A stretch of DNA of 31,314 nt from Aquiflexum sp041749095. GTDB taxonomy: Bacteria > Bacteroidota > Bacteroidia > Cytophagales > Cyclobacteriaceae. A program made the position numbers and the translations under genes. The stretch covers positions 1-31,314 of the forward strand of contig NZ_JBGTCA010000362.1 in assembly GCF_041749095.1 (NCBI RefSeq), written 5' to 3'. Of the stretch, positions 8,625 through 16,877 are shown in pieces; position 1 is the first letter of the stretch, and each line of letters starts with the position of its first letter. Below the pieces are notes generated by a model. That model was not told where the DNA came from. It ran no database searches and saw only the letters and a program-made list of their open reading frames with translations.

Positions 8625-9281
8625 ATGTTAAAGCGTGTATTTGATATTATTTCTTCCGGAGTACTGATTTTGCTCATTTCTCCCCTGTTGATTCCTTTAA
8701 TGGTTTTATTAAAACTTACCGGAGAAGGCAAAATTTTTTATGTCCAGCAAAGAATTGGGAAAAACGGCAAGCCCTTTGGTTTGCTGAAGTTTGCCACCAT
8801 GTTGGAAAACAGTCCGAACTTACCTGGTGGTGATGTGACAATGGGAAAAGACCCTAGGGTTCTACCTGTTGGAAGGGTGTTAAGGAAGACTAAAATAAAC
8901 GAATTGCCCCAATTATTGAATATTTTTCGAGGGGATATTAGTGTAGTGGGCCCCAGACCCTTGACCCCTAAGACCTTCGGGTTTTATCCTGAGATAATAC
9001 AAAGTGAAATTAAAGTCTTAAAACCGGGATTGACAGGAATCGGTTCAATCGTTTTTAGGGATGAAGAAAGTATATTGGCTAATTCTCCAAAGCCACATCT
9101 TCAATGCTATGAAGAAGATATTGCACCTTATAAAGGTGAACTTGAAGTTTGGTACAAAAAACATCAAAGTTTTGGGTTGGATATGCTATTGATATTTCTG
9201 ACTATTTGGGTAATATTTTTTCCTAAGTCAAAAATTTATGAGCAATTATTCAAAGATTTGCCTAAACGTGAATTAGCATAA
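8625..9281 (+). CDS. monotopic phosphoglycosyl transferase (sugar transferase) with Asn in the catalytic dyad
   Basis: This 218-residue protein belongs to the PglC/WcaJ bacterial sugar transferase family. It has an N-terminal reentrant membrane helix (residues 4-31), then QQRIGKNGKPF, then GDISVVGPRP. These enzymes move a sugar-1-phosphate from a UDP-sugar to undecaprenyl phosphate. The dyad position reads KTKINELPQ, giving N92-E93 where the family's covalent mechanism uses Asp-Glu. The codon is AAC at 8898-8900, so this is not a misreading. The pglC-type protein later in the window keeps D93-E94. The protein is otherwise full length. It could be a subfamily with a different nucleophile, or inactive. 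The start at 8625 is preferred over an out-of-frame ATG at 8621. Confidence 0.88.
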   Translation: MLKRVFDIISSGVLILLISPLLIPLMVLLKLTGEGKIFYVQQRIGKNGKPFGLLKFATMLENSPNLPGGDVTMGKDPRVLPVGRVLRKTKINELPQLLNIFRGDISVVGPRPLTPKTFGFYPEIIQSEIKVLKPGLTGIGSIVFRDEESILANSPKPHLQCYEEDIAPYKGELEVWYKKHQSFGLDMLLIFLTIWVIFFPKSKIYEQLFKDLPKRELA

Positions 9282-9369
9282 ATTATTGATATTTATTTGA
9301 TTATAGTAATGGGAGATCTTCAAAATTAATTGCTAAATTTTATTTAGATAAAGCATTTGGTTAAAAAGA

Positions 9370-9807
9370 ATGGATACAAAACCTAAAGTTGTAAACAGTG
9401 AAATCTTTCAAAATCAAAAAGGTATTCTTATAGCCTTCAATGAATTCTCTTTGCTACCAATCAAAAGATTATATTCAATAATACATCCCAATTCTGGAAT
9501 TGTTAAGGCTTGGCAAGGCCATAAAATAGAAAATAAATGGTTTTATGTTATAGAAGGCTCATTTGCGATTGCTTGGGTTGAAATTGATGATTTCGAAAAC
9601 CCATCTAGTTATTTACATTCCGATTATAAGGTTATTCAAGCATCTGAAAATGTTGTACTGCATATACCTAAAGGTTATGCGAATGGAATAAAAGCTCTTA
9701 AATCTAATTCCAGAGTTTTGGTTTTTTCAGATTTATCTTTGGTTGAGGCAAAGAATGACAATTTTAAATATGACAGTGAAAATTGGCTGAATTGGGATAA
9801 ACTTTAA
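9370..9807 (+). CDS. dTDP-4-dehydrorhamnose 3,5-epimerase-like cupin (sugar epimerase family)
   Basis: This 145-residue single-domain cupin of the RmlC/WxcM-like type has beta-barrel motifs KAWQGHKIENKWFYVIEG (residues 46-63) and HIPKGYANGIKAL. RmlC has a catalytic His in an R-G-x-H motif. Here the nearest His is H51 in KAWQGH, the pattern of a distinct epimerase-like subfamily whose reaction is uncertain. It sits between the phosphoglycosyl transferase (88-nt gap with no promoter or hairpin) and the Wzi gene (6-nt gap). The context supports keto-sugar isomerisation or sensing, but true rhamnose synthesis is unlikely because rfbB and rfbD are absent. Confidence 0.72.
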   Translation: MDTKPKVVNSEIFQNQKGILIAFNEFSLLPIKRLYSIIHPNSGIVKAWQGHKIENKWFYVIEGSFAIAWVEIDDFENPSSYLHSDYKVIQASENVVLHIPKGYANGIKALKSNSRVLVFSDLSLVEAKNDNFKYDSENWLNWDKL

Positions 9808-9813
9808 AATCAA

Positions 9814-11484
9814 ATGAAAAATTTTTCACTTTTGTTTCTTGCATTAATTTTAGGCATTCAACTGCCCTCCGTAGCCCAATCACTTCCAGCAAATTTCCCA
9901 ATATTTGAAGAATACTTAAGAAGAAAGCAGTTGATAGATATTGATAGCTCAAACAAATCTTCATTCCTTTTTAAACCCCTTCAATTTGATAGTTTAAATA
10001 CTCAAGTTTACGAGGGGGATTTCTCTAATTCTAAAGATGTTTTATCTCTAAAATTTCTTCCAATTTTAAGTACATCGCGATTCAATACTAACAGGCCCTA
10101 TGGTTGGGGAGATTATGGGATGATTCCCAATGTAGGTCTTCAGCAATATTTGAGTGGAGGAATTTACACAGAATGGAAATTTTTATCTTTGCAGTTCCAG
10201 CCAGAAATTGTTGTAGCCCACAACCAATTTTATTTTGGATTTAGTCCAGATTTTACTGATTCAGAAATCAAGGCAAGATTTATATATTGGAACCATGGAG
10301 ATTATCCTGAAAGATATGGAGAATCCGTTTATAGCAGTATTTGGTGGGGTCAATCGAAAATAACCGGGAAATTTGGAGCATTTGAAGCAGGATTGGCAAC
10401 ACAAAATATTTGGTGGGGTCCGGGCCAATGGAATGCGCTTACTTTTTCCAATAATGCACAGGGATTTGCACATTTTACATTGAATACCATAAAGCCGGCA
10501 AAGACTTTTTTAGGAAACTTTGAAGGCCAAATATTAAGTGGGAGAATAGATGAATCAGGTTTTGCGCCAACCCAGGATCCGGATTTGAACAGCCGGTTTT
10601 TCAGGGATTTTAGTGGAGATTGGAAATATGTAAATGCTATTACGATTTCCTATAATCCCATATGGACACCAAATATTTTTCTTGGTTTTGCGAGAACCTT
10701 CCAAGTTTACAGAGAAAAAATGGGAAATTCTTTCAGGGATTATTTTCCGGTTTTTACAGGTGTTACTAAAGAACAGTTTTTTGTAGATGGAAACTCGGTT
10801 GCATTCGATAGTGATGGGGCAGATCAACAAATCAGTGTTTATTTTAGATGGATTGTACCAAAAAGTAACTTTGAATTTTATGGTGAATTTGGAAGAAGAG
10901 ATCATGCTTTAAATTGGAGAGAGTTTATATTGAACCCCGAACATGCAAGGGCTTATTTGATGGGGTTTAAAAAACTCTTTCCTATAGAGGGTGAAAATCG
11001 GTATTTTCAGGTAAGGGGTGAAGTTACCCATCAACAAGAATCGATTAATAGATATATTCGGTACCCTGGTTTAACTGGGGGAATAACGTGGCACACACAT
11101 TCCCCAACAAGAGGGTTTGCTAATTTAGGGCAGCCTTTGGGGGTTGGAATTGGAATAGGATCTAATGTACAAACTTTTGAAATGGCCATAGTTCAAAATT
11201 TCAATAAGTTCGGTTTATTGCTTGAAAGACTGGAAAATCATCAGGATTTTTATTATAGAGCTCAATTACAAAATTCTGAGCATAGGCCATGGATTGACTT
11301 AGGTTTAGGTTTTCTTTTTGACCATCGGTGGAAAAATTTCCTGATAAGTTCGAAAGTTCAATTTATCAATAGCAGGAATTATCAGTGGCAATTGCTTGAT
11401 TATAGTACGGAAAACTATCCAAGGGGGAAAAATTTGACATCATTGTATTCCCAAATGAGCTTGATATATTTAATTTCTCAATAA
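9814..11484 (+). CDS. capsule assembly Wzi family outer-membrane protein
   Basis: This 556-residue protein has a cleavable signal peptide (hydrophobic core about 4-16, likely cleavage after SVAQ near residue 22). The mature part is rich in alternating aromatic/polar strands (e.g. SSIWWGQSKITGKFG and NIWWGPGQWNAL), matching the beta-barrel capsule assembly Wzi fold. Wzi binds exported polysaccharide at the cell surface. This gene is the clearest sign that the operon's product is a surface-attached capsule or exopolysaccharide. No Wza- or Wzc-like partner is in the window. It starts 6 nt after the cupin gene and ends 9 nt before wecB. Confidence 0.85.
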   Translation: MKNFSLLFLALILGIQLPSVAQSLPANFPIFEEYLRRKQLIDIDSSNKSSFLFKPLQFDSLNTQVYEGDFSNSKDVLSLKFLPILSTSRFNTNRPYGWGDYGMIPNVGLQQYLSGGIYTEWKFLSLQFQPEIVVAHNQFYFGFSPDFTDSEIKARFIYWNHGDYPERYGESVYSSIWWGQSKITGKFGAFEAGLATQNIWWGPGQWNALTFSNNAQGFAHFTLNTIKPAKTFLGNFEGQILSGRIDESGFAPTQDPDLNSRFFRDFSGDWKYVNAITISYNPIWTPNIFLGFARTFQVYREKMGNSFRDYFPVFTGVTKEQFFVDGNSVAFDSDGADQQISVYFRWIVPKSNFEFYGEFGRRDHALNWREFILNPEHARAYLMGFKKLFPIEGENRYFQVRGEVTHQQESINRYIRYPGLTGGITWHTHSPTRGFANLGQPLGVGIGIGSNVQTFEMAIVQNFNKFGLLLERLENHQDFYYRAQLQNSEHRPWIDLGLGFLFDHRWKNFLISSKVQFINSRNYQWQLLDYSTENYPRGKNLTSLYSQMSLIYLISQ

Positions 11485-11493
11485 TACTCTACC

Positions 11494-12588
11494 ATGATTA
11501 ACCTTACCATCGTCGCCGGTGCCCGACCAAACTTTATGAAAATTGCCCCCATTCTAAGGGCAATTCAAGAAAGAAAGCAGAAGGGGATAAAAATAAACTT
11601 CAGGCTGGTCCACACCGGTCAGCATTATGACAAGAAAATGTCAGGTGATTTTTTTGAGCAATTGAATATTCCCGAACCGGACATCAATCTGGAAGCTGGT
11701 GGCGGCAGTCAGGCAGAACAAACCGCAGCGATTATGGTGGCTTTTGAAAAAGAACTTGTGGCCAATAAGCCTGATTTGGTGATTGTGGTTGGAGATGTGA
11801 CTTCGACTTTGGCCTGTTCTATTGCTGCCAAGAAATTGGTCATAGATGTGGCACATGTAGAAGGTGGCATCCGGTCAGGAGATATTAGTATGCCGGAAGA
11901 AGTAAATCGAATTGTTACTGATAGTATCACAGATCATTTTTTTACTACCTCGGAAGTTGCCAACCAGCATTTAAAGTCTGTAGGAGTGACTGAGAATAGG
12001 ATTCATTTTGTGGGGAATACCATGATTGATACACTTCTTTCCAATCAAGATAGATTTAAAAGTCCGGTCGGGGAGATGTTTGATGACCTCAAGCCAAAGA
12101 ACTACATTGTCATGACCATGCACAGACCTGCTAATGTGGATGGAGAGCATCAACTTAAGGCTTTGATAGATGCTATTATGACTGGAACTGGTAATCTCCC
12201 GGTGATATTCCCTGTTCACCCTAGGACTGCCAAAAATTTAGAGAAGATTGGAATAGAGCATCCAAGATTGAGGATGGTAGAACCTTTGTCTTATTTAGAG
12301 TTTAATTATCTGGTGAAAAACGCATTAGGGGTAATCACCGACTCCGGAGGAATTACGGAGGAGGCTTCTGTCATGAATGTCCCCTGTATCACCTTAAGAA
12401 ATAATACTGAACGACCCGAAACATTAACTCTTGGTACAAATGAGTTGATAGGAACTGACCCCGCTAATCTAAAAGCCCCACTGGAAAAATTGCTTAAAGG
12501 AGATTGGAAAACATACAAGGGAATACCCCTATGGGATGGAAAAGCAGCGGAGAGGATTGTGAATAGAATTATTGAAATTTACAGTTGA
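11494..12588 (+). CDS. wecB: UDP-N-acetylglucosamine 2-epimerase (non-hydrolysing)
   Basis: This 364-residue cytosolic enzyme interconverts UDP-GlcNAc and UDP-ManNAc. Recognisable motifs are GARPNFMKIAPI (residues 9-20), VVVGDVTSTLAC, HVEGGIRSGD and MPEEVNRIVTD, which carry the acidic active-site residues of the family, and TMHRPANVD. In the C-terminal UDP-binding lobe, ITDSGGITEEA and TLRNNTERPET are typical of WecB. Length matches the family. It is the last gene of the tightly spaced first block, followed by a 158-nt gap with a short hairpin. ManNAc or a ManNAc-derived uronate is a likely component of the glycan. Confidence 0.93.
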   Translation: MINLTIVAGARPNFMKIAPILRAIQERKQKGIKINFRLVHTGQHYDKKMSGDFFEQLNIPEPDINLEAGGGSQAEQTAAIMVAFEKELVANKPDLVIVVGDVTSTLACSIAAKKLVIDVAHVEGGIRSGDISMPEEVNRIVTDSITDHFFTTSEVANQHLKSVGVTENRIHFVGNTMIDTLLSNQDRFKSPVGEMFDDLKPKNYIVMTMHRPANVDGEHQLKALIDAIMTGTGNLPVIFPVHPRTAKNLEKIGIEHPRLRMVEPLSYLEFNYLVKNALGVITDSGGITEEASVMNVPCITLRNNTERPETLTLGTNELIGTDPANLKAPLEKLLKGDWKTYKGIPLWDGKAAERIVNRIIEIYS

Positions 12589-12643
12589 TTTAAGGTTTAT
12601 TTCTAAAAATCAATGTTGATATACCACTTATTTCAAAAATATT

Positions 12644-12662
12644 TAAAGCCATTTAGGCTTTA
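12644..12662 (+). other. small hairpin downstream of wecB
   Basis: TAAAGCC (12644-12650) and GGCTTTA (12656-12662) form a 7-bp perfect stem with the 5-nt loop ATTTA. No T-run follows, so it is at best a weak terminator or an mRNA 3'-end stabiliser between wecB and rfbA. The rest of the 12589-12746 gap shows no recognisable promoter. Confidence 0.35.
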
Positions 12663-12746
12663 GAAATTATTCGCAGGCGCGAAAAAGTATCAATTAATAT
12701 CCCTATATCTACCAAAATCTAATTGAAAACACATAAACCAAAACGT

Positions 12747-13625
12747 ATGAAAGGCATAATCCTAGCCGGAGGCTCCGGAACAAGACTTTACCCCATCACT
12801 AAAGGCACCTCAAAGCAGCTTTTGGCGATTTATGATAAGCCGATGATTTACTATCCTTTGTCGGTATTAATGTTGGCAGGTATTCGGGAAATATTAATTA
12901 TCAGTACGCCCTACGATCTCCCAAATTTTGAAAAGCTTTTTGGGGATGGTTCCGATTTGGGATTGAAAATTTCCTATGCGGAACAACCGAGTCCTGATGG
13001 ACTGGCTCAGGCATTTATTATTGGAGAAGGATTTATTGGCAGTGATTCGGTTTGCCTTGTCCTTGGGGATAATATTTTTTATGGGCACGGTTTTACCAAA
13101 TTACTTCAAAAGTCTTTCGATTCAGTTGAATTAGAGGGGAATGCCAGTGTTTTTGGATATTATGTCCAAGATCCACAAAGATACGGGGTGGTGGAATTTG
13201 ATGATTCAGGAATGGTCAAAAGTATTGAGGAAAAGCCAATTGATCCCAAAAGCAATTATGCCGTGATTGGATTGTATTTTTATCCGAACTCAGTTGTGGA
13301 TATTGCAAAAAATATAAAACCCAGCAAAAGAGGCGAACTTGAGATCACAACCGTCAATCAAGAATACCTCAATCTAGGAAAATTGAAAGTAGAATTAATG
13401 GGAAGGGGATATGCATGGCTGGATACAGGAACCCACGAGTCCATGTTAGAGGCTTCCAATTTTATCCAAACCATTGAAAAAAGACAGGGTCTAAAAATTG
13501 CGTGCCTGGAAGAGATAGCATTCGATATGGGTTACATCAATAGTGAAAAGCTCTTGGAATTGGCTAATCAGCTTAGAAAAAATGATTATGGCGAATATTT
13601 ATTGAAAAAAGTCAAATCAAAATAG
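12747..13625 (+). CDS. rfbA: glucose-1-phosphate thymidylyltransferase
   Basis: This 292-residue enzyme makes dTDP-glucose from dTTP and glucose-1-phosphate. The N-terminal nucleotide-binding motif GGSGTRLYPIT and the Lys-containing SKQLLAIYDKPM segment are intact, as are VLGDNIFYGHG, VVEFDDSG, EEKPIDPKSN and AWLDTGTHESM. The start is placed at the ATG at 12747 because RfbA proteins begin at MKGIILAGGSG; an in-frame TTG at 12723 would add eight unneeded residues. No rfbB, rfbC or rfbD accompanies it, so the later dTDP-sugar steps must be encoded elsewhere. Confidence 0.93.
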   Translation: MKGIILAGGSGTRLYPITKGTSKQLLAIYDKPMIYYPLSVLMLAGIREILIISTPYDLPNFEKLFGDGSDLGLKISYAEQPSPDGLAQAFIIGEGFIGSDSVCLVLGDNIFYGHGFTKLLQKSFDSVELEGNASVFGYYVQDPQRYGVVEFDDSGMVKSIEEKPIDPKSNYAVIGLYFYPNSVVDIAKNIKPSKRGELEITTVNQEYLNLGKLKVELMGRGYAWLDTGTHESMLEASNFIQTIEKRQGLKIACLEEIAFDMGYINSEKLLELANQLRKNDYGEYLLKKVKSK

Positions 13626-13686
13626 GGGTGATTTTTGAAAAAACTTAAAAAAAGCATTTATAGTAAAAATTCATTTGATTTTCATG

Positions 13687-13710
13687 TTATCCAAAATGTA
13701 CTTTGGATAA
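13687..13710 (+). terminator. perfect 9-bp hairpin after rfbA
   Basis: TTATCCAAA (13687-13695) pairs with TTTGGATAA (13702-13710) around the 6-nt loop ATGTAC. It lies 62 nt after the rfbA stop and just upstream of a strong promoter for the next gene, so it plausibly separates the two transcripts. It is AT-rich and lacks a downstream T-run, so it is not a classical intrinsic terminator. Confidence 0.4.
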
Positions 13711-13745
13711 TAATAAATAGATAATATCAATTTAATTCATGAAAT

Positions 13746-13777
13746 TTTGATATAAGATTAGCTTATCGCTAACTTTG
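13746..13777 (+). promoter_or_regulatory. Bacteroidota housekeeping promoter for the WecA-like gene
   Basis: The -33 element TTTG (13746-13749) is separated by 20 nt from the -7 element TAACTTTG (13770-13777), an exact match to the consensus TTTG-N19-21-TAnnTTTG. The start codon is at 13795, so the 5' leader would be only about 10 nt. Confidence 0.72.
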
Positions 13778-13794
13778 AAGCAAAAAAAATTTTT

Positions 13795-14949
13795 ATGGTC
13801 ATTTTTCTTGCAGTAAGTACCGCCTTCCTGATAGGTTTTCTTCTCACTCCTATAGTAATCCTTGTCCTAAGAAAAATGGAGTTAATGGATTCGCCTGGGG
13901 GACGGAAAATTCATAGTGGATACATCCCTTCAATGGGGGGTATATCATTCGTTACCGCAACCTTCATTGCGGTTCTGTCTTGGTTGGACGCCCAATATAT
14001 CATGGAGATAAGATTTCTATTGGCTGCATTTGGATTGATGTTCTTCGTGGGCCTAAGAGATGATATGGTCAATATGAGTGCCCTTCAAAAACTTGCCGGT
14101 CAATTTATTGCAGCCTATTTGGTGGTTGTAATGGCCGACATCAGGTTTACGGGTCTTTATGGTTTTATGGGCATATATGACCTTCCACTTTGGATCAGTT
14201 ATGGTTTATCCTTCTTTACCATTTTGGTTTTGACCAACTCATTTAATCTGATCGATGGATTGGACGGATTGGCAGGTTCAATCAGTTTGGTGACATTCAT
14301 GTTTTTGGGATGGTGGTTTTTTGAAGCGGAATTGATGAGTTACGCAATATTTGCACTTATTCTTGTAGGAGCTGTTTTATCATTCTTGGTGTACAACTGG
14401 CATCCCGCTAAAATCTTTATGGGAGATACAGGGTCACTGAGTTTAGGCTTTGCACTTGCTGTACTTACAGTTCTGTTTATAGATAAAAATGGAACAATGG
14501 CATCATTTGAAGGTTGGAAATTCAATGCACCAATTGCCTCTGGCGTAGCTTTGTTGATCATTCCAATTTATGACACGACAAGGATTTTTATAAAAAGAAC
14601 AATGAATGGTAAATCTCCAATGACTCCTGATAAAAGCCATGTTCATCATTTTTTATTAAGAATGGGAATGAGGCATGATCAGGTTACACTTTCATTGGTG
14701 TTTGTAAAATGTTTATTTATAGGGTCGATTTTTCTTGGGGCCGGATTGAGTGATTACATTATGCTACCTATCGTCATATTGGGTGCAGTTGCTCTTGGCT
14801 TTAGGCTTGACGCCATGACGTTGAAGAGGGTTAAAAAAATCAATAAAAACTCACCTCCTATACTTTCCAAAAGGACTAAGAAAAAATCAACCTCTAAGCC
14901 GGATATTCAGGGAAGTGTGTTGGAAAAAGTAAAAATGAGTGACAATTGA
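13795..14949 (+). CDS. MraY/WecA-family undecaprenyl-phosphate GlcNAc-1-phosphate transferase
   Basis: This 384-residue polytopic inner-membrane protein has about ten to eleven hydrophobic segments. The polyprenyl-phosphate HexNAc-1-P transferase motifs are present in order: FVGLRDD (Mg-binding acidic pair), NSFNLIDGLDGLAG, FMGDTGSLSLG, and the cytosolic loop HVHHFLLRMG that matches the HHxxLLRxG-type sugar-recognition motif of the WecA/TagO branch. It starts lipid-linked glycan assembly by moving GlcNAc-1-P or similar to undecaprenyl phosphate. The basic C-terminal tail (about 345-384) is probably cytosolic. It has its own promoter and a following terminator, so it is probably monocistronic. 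Confidence 0.9.
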   Translation: MVIFLAVSTAFLIGFLLTPIVILVLRKMELMDSPGGRKIHSGYIPSMGGISFVTATFIAVLSWLDAQYIMEIRFLLAAFGLMFFVGLRDDMVNMSALQKLAGQFIAAYLVVVMADIRFTGLYGFMGIYDLPLWISYGLSFFTILVLTNSFNLIDGLDGLAGSISLVTFMFLGWWFFEAELMSYAIFALILVGAVLSFLVYNWHPAKIFMGDTGSLSLGFALAVLTVLFIDKNGTMASFEGWKFNAPIASGVALLIIPIYDTTRIFIKRTMNGKSPMTPDKSHVHHFLLRMGMRHDQVTLSLVFVKCLFIGSIFLGAGLSDYIMLPIVILGAVALGFRLDAMTLKRVKKINKNSPPILSKRTKKKSTSKPDIQGSVLEKVKMSDN

Positions 14950-14977
14950 TTCACATTCTTGCATTTGAATAATTTAG

Positions 14978-15007
14978 AAACTCCGGAAAATCCAGGAGTT
15001 TTTTTTT
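14978..15007 (+). terminator. intrinsic terminator after the WecA-like gene
   Basis: AAACTCC (14978-14984) pairs with GGAGTTT (14995-15001). An inner GGA/TCC extension closes an AAA loop and leaves one bulged A. A run of T residues follows directly (to 15007). Its position, 29 nt after the stop codon, fits a Rho-independent terminator ending the first half of the locus. Confidence 0.8.
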
Positions 15008-15072
15008 GTGTCATTATTTCCAACATCAAAGAATATAAAGTTCTCCTCATTTTTTTTCTTTAAACTTTAGCA

Positions 15073-15080
15073 TAGTTTTG
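15073..15080 (+). promoter_or_regulatory. -7 element of a promoter for the pgl block
   Basis: TAGTTTTG matches TAnnTTTG exactly and lies 22 nt before the ATG at 15103. The expected -33 region (about 15049-15054) is only a T-rich tract without TTTG, so the promoter is probable but weaker than others in the window. Confidence 0.5.
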
Positions 15081-15102
15081 CCAGGAAGTCAAAGCAAAAA
15101 AA

Positions 15103-16233
15103 ATGGCAAAATTTATACCTCTTTCAACACCGGTTTTTGATGAGAATGAAAAAGATAATATCCTGAATGCAATCAGTATAGGAAAATTGGCAACAAGTGG
15201 TGATTTTATTGAGGGATTTGAAGAAGCTATTCAACAAAGGTACCAGGGCATTCATGCATCTGTCCTGAACTCAGGTACATCTGCCATACATTTGGCTTTG
15301 AAACTATTGGGAGTTGTCAAAGGAGATGAGGTCATGTGTCAATCTTTGACATTTTGCGCTACTGCTAACCCTATCAATTATTTAGGAGCCTCACCTGTAT
15401 TTGTAGATAGTGAAGTAAACACTTGGAACATATGTCCCGAAAATTTGTCAAATGCCATACAAGACAGGATATCAAAGGGAAAAAAACCTAAAGCAATTAT
15501 CGCAGTTGATCTTTTTGGAATGCCTGCTAAATATGATGAATTAACCGAAATATCGAAAAACTTTAATATTCCTCTTATTGAAGATGCAGCTGAGGCTATG
15601 GGTTCGTCTATGAATGGGAGACCATGCGGAACATTTGGGGAATTCGGAATTTTCTCTTTCAATGGCAATAAAATAATCACGACCGGAGGTGGTGGTGCTT
15701 TACTTTCCGCAAATCAGAAAATGGTCGAAAAAGCAAAGTATTATTCCATTCAGGCACGTGAAAATTATAAATATTATGTGCATAATGAAGTTGGATTCAA
15801 CTACCGGATGAACAATATGTCTGCTGCCATTGGTTTGGCCCAGATCGGAAAACTTGACTATAAAATCGAAAAAAGAAGGTCTGTCTATCAACATTACCAA
15901 AACTTATTGTCAAATATTGAAGGAATCACTTTTTTGGATGAACCGAATGGGTGTTTTTCAAATAGATGGCTATCGGCCATTTTGATAGATTATAAAAAGA
16001 CAGGATTTTCAAACGAAGATCTTAGACTTGCCTTGCTCAACCAAAATATCGAATCCAGGTATCTTTGGAAACCACTGCATACCCAGCCTTCATTCAAAGA
16101 ATGCCTGTTTTATGGCAATGGAGTTTCGGAGAATCTTTTTGAAAGTGGCCTATGCCTGCCAAGTAGTGAAGACTTATCTTTATTGGATCAGGAAAGAATG
16201 GTGGATGTAATCATAAATTTACTGAACAAATAA
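15103..16233 (+). CDS. pglE: DegT/DnrJ/EryC1/StrS aminotransferase, PglE-type
   Basis: This 376-residue PLP enzyme probably aminates UDP-4-keto-6-deoxy-GlcNAc at C4. The PLP lysine is K190 in SFNGNKIITTGGGGALL, in the usual position. EDAAEAMGS supplies the PLP-contacting acidic residue, and SGTSAIHLAL the phosphate-binding loop. Orientation and neighbours give the assignment: a PglC-type transferase (7-nt gap), a PglD-type acetyltransferase and a PglF-type dehydratase follow, which together form the diacetylbacillosamine route. Related perosamine-type or LegC aminotransferases have the same fold, so the exact substrate is inferred from context. Confidence 0.85.
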   Translation: MAKFIPLSTPVFDENEKDNILNAISIGKLATSGDFIEGFEEAIQQRYQGIHASVLNSGTSAIHLALKLLGVVKGDEVMCQSLTFCATANPINYLGASPVFVDSEVNTWNICPENLSNAIQDRISKGKKPKAIIAVDLFGMPAKYDELTEISKNFNIPLIEDAAEAMGSSMNGRPCGTFGEFGIFSFNGNKIITTGGGGALLSANQKMVEKAKYYSIQARENYKYYVHNEVGFNYRMNNMSAAIGLAQIGKLDYKIEKRRSVYQHYQNLLSNIEGITFLDEPNGCFSNRWLSAILIDYKKTGFSNEDLRLALLNQNIESRYLWKPLHTQPSFKECLFYGNGVSENLFESGLCLPSSEDLSLLDQERMVDVIINLLNK

Positions 16234-16240
16234 AGCTGTC

Positions 16241-16855
16241 ATGTATAAATCTTTTGGGAAAAGGTTGGTGGATTTGGTTTTAAGTGTGGTTTTAATTGTC
16301 TTGACCAGTCCGGTTTTCATTATTGTTGCCATTATTTTAATTTTTTCAAACAATGGCATTCCTTTTTTTATTCAGCGAAGACCGGGTTTAAATGGGAAAG
16401 TTTTCCAATTAATCAAATTCAAAACAATGACCGAAGCAGTTGATGATAAGGGAGATTTGTTGGAAGATGAGCATAGACTGACGAATTTTGGGAATCTAAT
16501 AAGAAGAGCCTCTTTAGATGAGCTGCCCCAACTTTGGAATGTGATAAAGGGAGAAATGAGTATGGTTGGTCCCAGACCATTATTGGAAGAATACATGGTT
16601 CTATATTCTGAAAGTCAGGCTAGAAGGCACGCTGTAAGACCTGGTATTACAGGTTGGGCCCAAGTAAATGGCAGAAATGCTATAGACTGGAAAAAAAGAT
16701 TTGAATTGGATGTGTGGTATGTAGATAATATGTCTTTTTTTCTGGATTTTAAAATCATATTATTGACTTTTCAAAATATACTCACACATGAGGGAATCAC
16801 CCGGCAGGGCCATCCAACCATGCCAAAGTTTAAAGGCAACGATGGGGAAAGTTGA
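16241..16855 (+). CDS. pglC: monotopic phosphoglycosyl transferase, PglC-type
   Basis: This 204-residue protein has the minimal PglC size. A reentrant N-terminal membrane helix (about 7-35) is followed by IQRRPGLNGKVFQLIKFKTM and the catalytic dyad D93-E94 in SLDELPQLWNV, then GEMSMVGPRPLL, RPGITGWAQVNGRNAIDW and WYVDN. It should transfer a sugar-1-phosphate, here probably diacetylbacillosamine-1-P, to undecaprenyl phosphate at the inner membrane. The intact Asp-Glu pair contrasts with the Asn-Glu of the paralogue at 8625-9281. The ATG is 7 nt after pglE. Confidence 0.92.
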   Translation: MYKSFGKRLVDLVLSVVLIVLTSPVFIIVAIILIFSNNGIPFFIQRRPGLNGKVFQLIKFKTMTEAVDDKGDLLEDEHRLTNFGNLIRRASLDELPQLWNVIKGEMSMVGPRPLLEEYMVLYSESQARRHAVRPGITGWAQVNGRNAIDWKKRFELDVWYVDNMSFFLDFKIILLTFQNILTHEGITRQGHPTMPKFKGNDGES

Positions 16856-16877
16856 GTTTTGATTTTATTTTCTATTG

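Noticed and set aside
9370..9807. Calling the cupin a true rfbC
   Set aside because: The RmlC catalytic His motif is not present in standard form, and rfbB/rfbD are absent.
12723..12746. TTG start for rfbA
   Set aside because: The downstream ATG gives the standard RfbA N-terminus, and the extra residues match no family sequence.
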